A DNA stretch of 64,000 nucleotides, taken from the NCBI RefSeq assembly GCF_003058055.1, contig NZ_QBTZ01000001.1, positions 3,552,001-3,616,000 on the forward strand. Direction: 5' to 3'. The notes beneath the pieces are model-generated. The model saw nothing but the letters and a program-made list of their open reading frames with translations, had not been told where the DNA came from and did no database searches. The translations under genes and the position numbers were made by a program. This DNA is from Acidovorax sp. 107. GTDB taxonomy: Bacteria > Pseudomonadota > Gammaproteobacteria > Burkholderiales > Burkholderiaceae_C. Within the stretch, counting starts at the first letter, position 1; each line of letters opens with the position of its first letter. Of this stretch, positions 58,448 to 64,000 are shown one piece after another.

Positions 58448-58915
58448 TCAAAATTCCATTCCTAGGTCTTCTGACAGGTCTGTCAGCTCTTGAAGAGCGG
58501 CAGCGGTGTTCGTCCGTTGCTCAGCTTTGTAACGCTGGAGTTCAGCGTACTCAATGCGCCGATGCCGATTGACCTTGTGGCACTTCAATCGACCGGCCTC
58601 AATCTCCTTGATGACGAAGGGGCGCGAGACGTTGAGGAAGGCTGCTGCCTCTTGGGTTGTCAGCTCGTGCCTTTGAGGCATGAGGACGATGGGCTGCTGC
58701 TGGGCCATTCTCTTCAGAACTTCGGCGAAAAATCGCAGGGCCTGTGGAGGAAGCACCAGCGCCGGTGCGTCTGTCTCTTTGCCGCCCTCATCGACCAGCA
58801 CGATGCGTGGCGCATTCGAGTGATCTAGGGCTGTAGTGAGGCAGCGATAGGCCACCTTGGCCATTTCCGCGTCCTCTTCGCTCACTACTGGATCAAGCAG
58901 GTCTGGCGCTTTCAT
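58448..58915 (-). CDS. Excisionase-family HTH protein, probable antitoxin
   Basis: 155 residues. The central HTH is ELTTQEAAAFLNVSRPFVIK followed by a wing RLKCHKVNRHRRIEY, of the excisionase/MerR-like type. The C terminus is acidic and likely neutralises the PIN protein. An alternative is an excisionase for the integrase, but the pairing with the PIN gene argues for antitoxin. Confidence 0.85.
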   Translation of the reverse strand: MKAPDLLDPVVSEEDAEMAKVAYRCLTTALDHSNAPRIVLVDEGGKETDAPALVLPPQALRFFAEVLKRMAQQQPIVLMPQRHELTTQEAAAFLNVSRPFVIKEIEAGRLKCHKVNRHRRIEYAELQRYKAEQRTNTAAALQELTDLSEDLGMEF

Positions 58916-58973
58916 TTGGTTCTCCTTGGGGTGCTCAGAAAAGACTTTGAGTCATTTTATGCATATTCGCATT

Positions 58974-58990
58974 ATTCGAATCAATCGAAT
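58974..58990. promoter_or_regulatory. Palindromic operator candidate for the toxin-antitoxin pair
   Basis: ATTCGA and TCGAAT flank a 5-nt centre, about 60 bases upstream of the antitoxin start. Further ATTCG and ACGAA half-sites lie on either side. The AT-rich context fits an autoregulated promoter. Confidence 0.5.
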
Positions 58991-59041
58991 TAAACGAAGT
59001 TCCCCTGAGCGTGATCTGCACGTATCCAACCAAGAGGGTAG

Positions 59042-60019
59042 CTACCGGAGGGGTCTTACGCGCTCTCCCACTCGACTTTTCACATAGTGCTCTGTCATCT
59101 CCCGATTCTTGTGCGCCAGCAGCTTCTGCGAGTGTGCAAGGTCGCCCGTGTCGGTCGCAGCCTTCGCCCGGATATCCCGGAACTGAAAATCCACCTTCGC
59201 CAGCGTGCGCGCCTTGTCAAAGCGCGAGCGCAGCGCCCCCTGGCTGAGCGGCTGGCCGTTCTCGTCCTGAATCAGAAACGCGCTGATGGCCTTCCGGGGC
59301 CGCTGGTTGATGCGTTCGATCACGGCGGCCAGCTCGCCCGTTATCTCGATGCCCAGGCGTGCTCCGGTCTTGTTCTGCACGATCCACAAGGCGCCGTCCC
59401 GAATGTCGGTGCCCTTGATCTTGAGCACATCGGCGGGGCGCTGGCCGGTGAGCAGGGCAATGTCCATGGCGTCCACCACAGTGCAATGCGCGTTGGCCCG
59501 CACGCGGTCGAATTCCTCGTCGGTGACATAGCGAGAGCGCCCAGTTTCCTTGAAGCCCTTCACGCCCTGGCAGGGGTTCTGCGCGGTGGTGAAACCCCAT
59601 TCCCTGGCCTTGTTGAAGATGTGCGAGAACAGGGCCTTCTCGCGGTTGGCGCGCACCTTTGCCACCTGGCCGCGCAGGTCCATGTACTGGCGGATGTGCA
59701 TGGGGGCGATGGCCTCGATTGGCATGTGGCCGAACACGCGCAGCAGGTTGGCAAGTTCCTTGTCGTTGTCGCGCCTGGTCTGCACGCTCTTGGTGGAGAA
59801 CACCTCGCGCACGTACCGCCTGGCCACCACTGAAAAAAGCCGGGTCGATTCGTCTTCCCGCACCCCTTCACGCTGTGCCCAGAGGCGCAGAGCTTCGGCG
59901 CGGTCGTTGGAGAGTTTGGTCCACACGCGGGGCAAGGTGCCGCTGACGTGATACCAGACGTTGCCCTTGCGGTGAAAGCGCGGGGGATCATCAAAGTTGG
60001 ATTGCCTACGCCGACCCAT
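59042..60019 (-). CDS. Tyrosine recombinase/integrase
   Basis: The site-specific integrase of the element, 325 residues from MGRRRQSNFDD. An N-terminal arm domain, a SAM-like core-binding domain (about 60-150), then the catalytic domain: first Arg in LLTGQRPADVLKIK, second Arg in FRDIRAKAATD, His in LLAHKN and the nucleophile Tyr in MTEHYVKSR. The usual His of the HxxR box reads Arg here (FRDIR). Its start overlaps the DUF4224 stop by one base. Confidence 0.93.
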   Translation of the reverse strand: MGRRRQSNFDDPPRFHRKGNVWYHVSGTLPRVWTKLSNDRAEALRLWAQREGVREDESTRLFSVVARRYVREVFSTKSVQTRRDNDKELANLLRVFGHMPIEAIAPMHIRQYMDLRGQVAKVRANREKALFSHIFNKAREWGFTTAQNPCQGVKGFKETGRSRYVTDEEFDRVRANAHCTVVDAMDIALLTGQRPADVLKIKGTDIRDGALWIVQNKTGARLGIEITGELAAVIERINQRPRKAISAFLIQDENGQPLSQGALRSRFDKARTLAKVDFQFRDIRAKAATDTGDLAHSQKLLAHKNREMTEHYVKSRVGERVRPLR

Positions 60020-60243
60020 TACGCCCCCTGCAGCGCCCTGAAATTGGGCTGGTAGCTCTGTTCCTCGGGAGCCCCGCAACCCAGCATCTTTTCTGCGTAT
60101 TTGCGGGCCACGATGGCCTGACGATTGCCGTTGATCTCGAAACGCCAGCCCTTGGTGCGCAGCCACTCCACTTGCCTTTTTGGGGTCTTGAACCCGGTGA
60201 GCGTGCTGAGTTCATCGGCGGTGAGAAAGAGCGGCGAGTCCAC
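60019..60243 (-). CDS. DUF4224 domain protein
   Basis: 74 residues starting at GTG 60243: (M)DSPLFLTADELSTLTG, then KRQVEWLRTKGWRFEING. DUF4224 proteins are small and lie next to phage integrases; a role as recombination directionality factor or regulator is plausible. GAGGGGGGG stands before the start. A longer frame to 60468 lies within the HTH gene and is not credible. Confidence 0.8.
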   Translation of the reverse strand: MDSPLFLTADELSTLTGFKTPKRQVEWLRTKGWRFEINGNRQAIVARKYAEKMLGCGAPEEQSYQPNFRALQGA

Positions 60244-60253
60244 GGTCCCCCCC

Positions 60254-60766
60254 TCAGCGGCGAGCAGCAGCGCGCGTGCGTTCCAATGCCTGCATGGCCT
60301 GTGTGGCGCGTGGCGAAACGGGTGCGGGGGGCGCGTTCTGGATGGGCGCAGAGGCTTCGAGAGGCAAAGGCAGTGCGGCATCGGCATCGAAGGTTGGAGG
60401 CTGCTGGTGGCCGAGGTCGGGCAGCTCTTCAAAAAGTGGTTCATTGGCTGAGCCCGCATGCATGGCACGAAGCCCCGTGATGATGTCTTTGGCCTTCTGG
60501 TACTGGTCCTGCAGGATGCAGACCTGCCGGTACAGCAGGCGGATTTCGTTCACCTGCTCAGTGAAAATTTGGGAGCGGCCGTATTGCGACTCCCAGAAGA
60601 GAGCCAGTACAGCAGCGCGCGGGGGCCTGCCTTCAGACAGCCACCGATAAACAGTGCGTTCCGTGACGCCCAGGTGCTTGCGAACGCGCTGGACTCCCCC
60701 CAGCTCATCAATGAACATGCGCAGCAGCTCGGGCCCGTAGATGTCTTTGGGTGCGTGGAAGAACAT
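60254..60766 (-). CDS. Phage-type HTH regulator
   Basis: 170 residues. The N-terminal HTH is GGVQRVRKHLGVTERTVYRWL. A coiled region (about 70-100) and a Pro/Ala-rich tail follow. It resembles small regulators found in inovirus-like prophages; the target is unknown. It ends ten bases before the DUF4224 start. Confidence 0.75.
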   Translation of the reverse strand: MFFHAPKDIYGPELLRMFIDELGGVQRVRKHLGVTERTVYRWLSEGRPPRAAVLALFWESQYGRSQIFTEQVNEIRLLYRQVCILQDQYQKAKDIITGLRAMHAGSANEPLFEELPDLGHQQPPTFDADAALPLPLEASAPIQNAPPAPVSPRATQAMQALERTRAAARR

Positions 60767-60851
60767 GGGAAACCTCGTTTCGTGGCCGCTGGTGGCCTAC
60801 ATGGGGTAAGCTGCCAGGGCCGATCACGGATAGGGTTTTGTGGTTTGGTGG

Positions 60852-60887
60852 GCGCTCATGTGTTGCTGCACGTGAGCGCTTTTTTTA
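60852..60887 (+). terminator. Plus-strand terminator in a region with only minus-strand genes
   Basis: GCGCTCATGTG (60852-60862) pairs with CACGTGAGCGC (60869-60879), with one G-U, and a T tract of seven follows. The T run is on the plus strand, yet all known genes here are on the minus strand. It overlaps the 3' end of the ssDNA-binding protein gene by three bases. Confidence 0.75.
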
Positions 60888-61193
60888 TTCCGACTCGGGC
60901 AGCTTGAATGGCTGCTGGAACTTGGCTTTCACCAGCGTCACAGTGGCTGTGCCATCTTTTCCCGGCCTGGTCTTGGTCGTGATGTCGTAGATGGCCGGGG
61001 CGCCGTAGTGCTTGATGTCGTTGAACACCTCGTCGCTGATGGCAACCTTCATCGGCTTGTCGCCTACCGCGTTGGGTGTCTCGACCTGGGTGTCGCTGAT
61101 GAAATAGACGTTGGCGCCCTTGATGATTTCGCCGGTTTTTTCGCTGGTGAATTCGTACCGGTCGGCACGCAATACGAGAACGGTTTCGCTCAT
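60885..61193 (-). CDS. Phage ssDNA-binding protein (gene V-like)
   Basis: 102 residues starting MSETVLVLRADRYEFTSEK after AAGGAAATCATC. It has an OB-like strand pattern and is placed directly after the replication initiator, as gene V of filamentous phages. It would coat single-stranded phage DNA. I recognise the position and size more than a specific motif. Confidence 0.7.
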   Translation of the reverse strand: MSETVLVLRADRYEFTSEKTGEIIKGANVYFISDTQVETPNAVGDKPMKVAISDEVFNDIKHYGAPAIYDITTKTRPGKDGTATVTLVKAKFQQPFKLPESE

Positions 61194-61218
61194 GATGATT
61201 TCCTTGGGGAAGATGGCC

Positions 61219-62451
61219 TTACGCGGCCAGTTGGAGTAGTCCGCTTCGGTAGTCGAAGGCGGGTCTTTCGCGCACCAGGCTGGTACAGCGCCTGGCGTTT
61301 GCACGAACGGGGGAGAAATCAGCGGGCAGCATTTGCCCCTGACGCTCAATGAGTTGCATGTCGGTGGCGAGCCAGGACACGCCCGCTTCTTCGAGGTGTT
61401 TGCGAAGGCGGTAGAAGGTCGGTCGAGTGACGCGCTTCTTCATGTCTTCTTCGCCATGGGTGGCAAGACCCAGCCAGAAACCGTGCAAGCGGGCGGCCAG
61501 CTCCGGTGAGTGAAGGGCTTCTACGCGATCCCGCACTGCCAGGCTGGAACGGACCACGTTCACACCATCACGACCCTCACGCATCAGGCGGGCAATTTCC
61601 TTGTCGAAGACGGCTTGCAGATAGTCGGTGGTGACCTCGCGCACCTTGGGCTTGTGGCCGAAGTCGTAGTCCAGCTTTTCTGCATGGACTTCCACCTCGG
61701 CGCGCAGGCGGTTGTTTGCAAGGCGCTGGATGGCCGCAACCTTGCGATATGCCTGCCGTTGGGCCCAATCTGGGGCGGCGTCGCGCGGCTTGTTTTCCTG
61801 AAAGAAGTTGCGCAGCACCCAGGCCAGGCGCTTGCGGTCGTTCTTCTGGAACTCGGGCCCCTTGTGGTACAGCTTGATCGTTGTGGTGGTGCCCGGCACG
61901 AAGATCGACTCGTTGCCGTATTTCTGCATCTTCCGGCGCGGGAAGGCCACGTGGTAGATGCCCTCGAAGAACTCCTGCACCGCCTGGTAGGGCAACTGGA
62001 AAGACTCGGCCCAGTCCACACGCTGCACGGTCCAATTGCCGGTGTGAGGCAGTTCAATGCCCATGAGCTGCTGCAGCAGCGTGCGCACGTTCTCGCAGGC
62101 TGTTTGCATGTCCTCGATCACCCCATAGACGTTCTGGCCGTGCATGGCCTTGGGGACTGAGCACTCGACGATCAGATAGGGCGGGCTAGGGTGCCATTCG
62201 GGCTTGCCGCTCTTGGACTTCTGGCAGTCCTCGTACATGGGTTTGACCATGATGCGTGAGTCGTAGGAGCCCTTGAGGTTGGTGCGGGTGACCTCCCACA
62301 GCAGCTCCCCGGTTTCGTTGAGCACCTGGCAGTAGCTCTGTCCCTGGGCTTTGACCTTGTCCACGATGTTGCGGGCCATGTAAGGGCTTTTGATCCGTAC
62401 CGTATCGAGTCCCATGAGCTGCTGCGCTTCGCTGGCTGCTGTCTCACTCAT
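61219..62451 (-). CDS. Rolling-circle replication initiator, gene II/X family
   Basis: The phage replication protein, 410 residues from ATG 62451 (419 if ATG 62460). It nicks one strand and starts rolling-circle synthesis. Family patterns: NWTVQRVDWAESFQLP, TTTIKLYHKGPEF, RAEVEVHAEKLDYDFG. The start overlaps the stop of the small gene before it (ATGAGTGA), so it is translationally coupled. The C-terminal part has an HTH-like FYRLRKHLEEAGVSWLA. Confidence 0.85.
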   Translation of the reverse strand: MSETAASEAQQLMGLDTVRIKSPYMARNIVDKVKAQGQSYCQVLNETGELLWEVTRTNLKGSYDSRIMVKPMYEDCQKSKSGKPEWHPSPPYLIVECSVPKAMHGQNVYGVIEDMQTACENVRTLLQQLMGIELPHTGNWTVQRVDWAESFQLPYQAVQEFFEGIYHVAFPRRKMQKYGNESIFVPGTTTTIKLYHKGPEFQKNDRKRLAWVLRNFFQENKPRDAAPDWAQRQAYRKVAAIQRLANNRLRAEVEVHAEKLDYDFGHKPKVREVTTDYLQAVFDKEIARLMREGRDGVNVVRSSLAVRDRVEALHSPELAARLHGFWLGLATHGEEDMKKRVTRPTFYRLRKHLEEAGVSWLATDMQLIERQGQMLPADFSPVRANARRCTSLVRERPAFDYRSGLLQLAA

Positions 62452-62659
62452 GAGACTCATACGGGGTGTTACTGCCCGTGAAGGGGAAAATTTGTGCCGT
62501 TGCACGGGTGGCCTCCTGTGGTCGTTGGGGTGCGGCCTTTGCGCCAGAAAATGGACGGCGATGCAGGCCCGTGGCGGGCTGTGTGGGCGCGCGATGCAAT
62601 GCGCGGGTGGTGGGGGTGGTCCACCAGGCGAAGGTGGGCTGTGCGGGCTTCTGGCTCAT
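62444..62659 (-). CDS. Small phage gene before the replication initiator
   Basis: 71 residues starting MSQKPAQPTFAWWTTPTT. The ATG overlaps the stop of the 53-residue gene (ATGA), and its TGA falls inside the start of the replication gene. It is rich in Pro, Arg and Thr and has no recognised domain. It shares frame with the longer ORF reaching 63073. Confidence 0.45.
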   Translation of the reverse strand: MSQKPAQPTFAWWTTPTTRALHRAPTQPATGLHRRPFSGAKAAPQRPQEATRATAQIFPFTGSNTPYESHE

Positions 62660-63073
62660 ACCTTCACCCAGGGCCACAGCAGCGCGAGCTGCACGGGCTT
62701 GATGAACAGGAAGATGCCCTCGTGGTCGATAGAGAACGAGAAAGGGCCGGTGTTGGCCGAAGGGTTGGAGAGCACGTACCAATCGAGCTTGGCAACGCCC
62801 AAATCGAGTTTGACCATGATTCAGAGCCTCTGTGTGAGGTGTTGATGGGGTGACCTGGGCTGGGTCTGCGGCGGGGCGCTGTGGCCCTGCGTCCAGCCCG
62901 CTGCGTGTGATGAAAACCGTGCGGGGGTCTTGCCATGTCAGGAGAAAACCGGCAGCGCGCCAGACGGCCACATAGCCATCGAAGCACTGCAGCAAGCGGA
63001 AGCGCTTGCAAACGCCGTTGGGAAGGGTGGCCGTGGCGATGAAAGGCGAAGGGGGCGCGGCGGTCGTGCTCAT
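62444..63073 (-). CDS. Open frame of 209 codons; first ~85 codons look coding
   Basis: It starts MSTTAAPPSPFIATATLPNG four bases after the 81-residue gene. Residues up to about 85 (DGYVAVWRAAGFLLTWQDP) look like a genuine small phage protein. From there the product turns Arg/Gln/Pro-rich while another frame encodes the 53-residue protein. Either one long overlapping gene, or a gene A that has lost its own stop by a frameshift. Confidence 0.4.
   Translation of the reverse strand: MSTTAAPPSPFIATATLPNGVCKRFRLLQCFDGYVAVWRAAGFLLTWQDPRTVFITRSGLDAGPQRPAADPAQVTPSTPHTEALNHGQTRFGRCQARLVRALQPFGQHRPFLVLYRPRGHLPVHQARAARAAVALGEGMSQKPAQPTFAWWTTPTTRALHRAPTQPATGLHRRPFSGAKAAPQRPQEATRATAQIFPFTGSNTPYESHE
62656..62817 (-). 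CDS. Small membrane-like protein of 53 residues
   Basis: Starts MVKLDLGVAKLDWYVLSNPS and has a hydrophobic C-terminal half (GIFLFIKPVQLALLWPWVKV). GAGG lies nine bases before the ATG, and the stop overlaps the next start (ATGA). The frame is different from the surrounding 209-codon ORF. No family is recognised; its size and place fit an inovirus minor protein. Confidence 0.6.
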   Translation of the reverse strand: MVKLDLGVAKLDWYVLSNPSANTGPFSFSIDHEGIFLFIKPVQLALLWPWVKV

Positions 63074-63076
63074 GCC

Positions 63077-63322
63077 TCAGGCCTTTCGTTTGGGGCTGGC
63101 GATGGCCGCCAAAACGCGGGGCTCCAGCTCATTCATGCCTGGCGTGTCCAGGGTGCCCAGCAGGGCGAGGCGAACGGCCTTCAATGCAGCCCAAAGATTG
63201 GGCAGCGCGCCCAGCTTGATTTCGGCGGCGTCCTGGCCGTCGCGCAGCATGCGTTCCAGAACCTCATTGGCGGCATCGTTCAGCTCGTAGAGCTGTTCTT
63301 GGGAAAGGGTGAGCAACGGCAT
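63077..63322 (-). CDS. Small phage protein of 81 residues
   Basis: Starts MPLLTLSQEQLYELNDAANE at ATG 63322, with helical, Leu/Ala-rich character and KRKA at the C terminus. The upstream frame to 63640 is Arg/Pro-rich and not credible. The function is unknown. It lies one base after the stop of a 115-codon frame. Confidence 0.65.
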   Translation of the reverse strand: MPLLTLSQEQLYELNDAANEVLERMLRDGQDAAEIKLGALPNLWAALKAVRLALLGTLDTPGMNELEPRVLAAIASPKRKA

Positions 63323-63323
63323 G

Positions 63324-63671
63324 TCAGGCTTCCATGGGGGTGAAGCGAGCGGGGAACTGGCAGGCGCACGCGGTGGCGCTGGCAGTGCTGGGCGCGAGCG
63401 CCCTGATGGACGTGGTTCCCTCCTCCCCCGCATGCACTGGCGTGCAAGCGGGTGCCCCGGTCGGCGCCTTGTGGCGCCACGTCTGGGCAGGGCGGGGGGA
63501 TGCGCAGGCACCCTGTTTGGCATTGAAAGGGGCCGCCTGGCTGCTGCGTGCGTGTTGGCCGCCGCTACTGCGCGTAGGCCAGTCGGTGCCCGCTGCTGTC
63601 TGCGCGACCGCCGCAGACGCAACAGGCCCGAAACCCGCATCAGAACTGGGTTTTGACGGTTCTGACCGCAT
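63324..63671 (-). CDS. Doubtful 115-residue ORF
   Basis: It starts MRSEPSKPSSDAGFGPVASA five bases after the coat-like gene and ends one base before the 81-residue gene. The tight fit favours it. The composition (Ala, Thr, Ser, Pro) has no hydrophobic or domain signal, and a plus-strand frame over the same bases is also open. I give it low confidence. Confidence 0.35.
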   Translation of the reverse strand: MRSEPSKPSSDAGFGPVASAAVAQTAAGTDWPTRSSGGQHARSSQAAPFNAKQGACASPRPAQTWRHKAPTGAPACTPVHAGEEGTTSIRALAPSTASATACACQFPARFTPMEA

Positions 63672-63676
63672 CAAAA

Positions 63677-63823
63677 TCACCGTCCGGTGGTCTGATTGCG
63701 TGCTGTCGGATCGCTCTTGGACGCAAGCGCCAGCATCAAAAGCAGTCCGATAACGCCGGCGGCCAGGGCTGCGCCCTTGCCAGAGCCGGCGACCATCGAG
63801 ATAGGGGTGGTGAAGGTGTTCAT
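63677..63823 (-). CDS. 48-residue single-span protein, coat-like
   Basis: MNTFTTPISMVAGSGKGAAL, then a hydrophobic span AAGVIGLLLMLALA, then a basic tail SKSDPTARNQ. It is similar in size and layout to major coat proteins made without a signal peptide, such as that of Pf1, but lacks the acidic N terminus. The start overlaps the stop of the upstream gene (ATGA). Confidence 0.6.
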   Translation of the reverse strand: MNTFTTPISMVAGSGKGAALAAGVIGLLLMLALASKSDPTARNQTTGR

Positions 63824-64000
63824 GCTGCCTCCGCTTCGGCATCGGCAGGGTCAGCCTCGGGCAGCAGATCGGCCAGTGGCGATGCCGCCAGGTAGCCCGA
63901 GAGCCAGTCCCCCATGGTCTTGGGCTGGGCACCTTCTGGCAACTTGCGGGCGATGTTCCGGCCCTGCAGCATCAGGATGGCCACGTAGTTCAAGGCCAGC
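63820..64000 (-). CDS. 3' part of an unidentified element gene (5' end outside window)
   Basis: The last 59 codons are visible: LALNYVAILMLQGRNIARKL, then TMGDWLSGYLAASPLADLLP and an acidic Ala/Glu end. No family recognised. Its stop overlaps the coat-like gene start by four bases. Confidence 0.6.
   Translation of the reverse strand, partial: LALNYVAILMLQGRNIARKLPEGAQPKTMGDWLSGYLAASPLADLLPEADPADAEAEAA

Larger units (their letters stand above)
57783..64000. mobile_element. Integrated filamentous-phage-like element (left part; runs off the window)
   Basis: The block next to tRNA-Phe carries a tyrosine integrase, DUF4224 protein, HTH regulator, ssDNA-binding protein, gene II/X-type replication initiator, a coat-like small protein and several tiny overlapping genes, all on the minus strand. 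This set matches an inovirus prophage. No Zot/pI or pIII gene is inside the window, so a satellite or plasmid-like relative is possible. The left limit is inferred from the tRNA; the right limit is not visible. Confidence 0.8.

Overview
The window is high-GC DNA from a betaproteobacterium, almost certainly a Comamonadaceae member close to Acidovorax. This is inferred from protein character, from a degenerate intergenic repeat I associate with that family, and from the order tRNA-tuf-tRNA-secE-nusG-rplKAJL-rpoBC. Most of it is core chromosome. The last 6.2 kb look like the left part of an integrated filamentous-phage-like element.

Layout. 1-5.9 kb: 3' end of one tuf copy, rpsJ, then the S10 ribosomal operon rplC-rplD-rplW-rplB-rpsS-rplV-rpsC-rplP-rpmC-rpsQ, closed by a strong terminator. 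6.0-10.1 kb: a one-Cys peroxiredoxin, an acetyltransferase, a TlpA-like thioredoxin, a lipoprotein and an MFS transporter. 10.2-12.7 kb: a permease-less PTS (EIIA-Man type, HPr, EI). 12.7-16.4 kb: a DMT exporter, an AraC regulator and the lipoate operon ybeD-lipB-lipA, all on the minus strand. 16.7-23.9 kb: the F1Fo ATP synthase operon atpIBEFHAGDC. 24.2-29.7 kb: two near-identical small secreted DUF4148 proteins, a LemA/TPM-domain trio, an NTF2-like protein, a YheT-type hydrolase and a conserved hypothetical. 29.8-37.6 kb: a diheme cytochrome c5 and an AcrAB-TolC-type RND pump with a divergent TetR regulator and its palindromic operator. 37.6-51.8 kb: tRNA-Arg, -Tyr, -Gly, -Thr, the second tuf, tRNA-Trp, secE-nusG, rplKA, rplJL and rpoBC. 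51.9-57.6 kb: a LemA-like membrane protein, rsmB, a DUF4390 protein and an NtrY/NtrX-like two-component pair. 57.7 kb: tRNA-Phe. 57.8-64.0 kb: the integrated element.

The integrated element carries, on the minus strand, a PIN-type toxin and excisionase-like antitoxin, a tyrosine integrase, a DUF4224 protein, an HTH regulator, an ssDNA-binding protein, a gene II/X-type rolling-circle replication initiator and a chain of very small overlapping genes. One of these is a 48-residue single-span protein resembling a coat protein. The right end lies outside the window, so completeness and attachment sites cannot be settled here.

Functionally the core combines translation (ribosomal proteins, EF-Tu, tRNAs), transcription (RNA polymerase, NusG) and energy generation (ATP synthase, cytochrome c5). 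The less ordinary signals are the 401-bp identical tuf copies about 39 kb apart in direct orientation, a dispersed palindromic repeat that enters gene ends and encodes one signal peptide, the hairpin-rich leaders before rplC, rplJ and rpoB, and the small-gene chain of the prophage.
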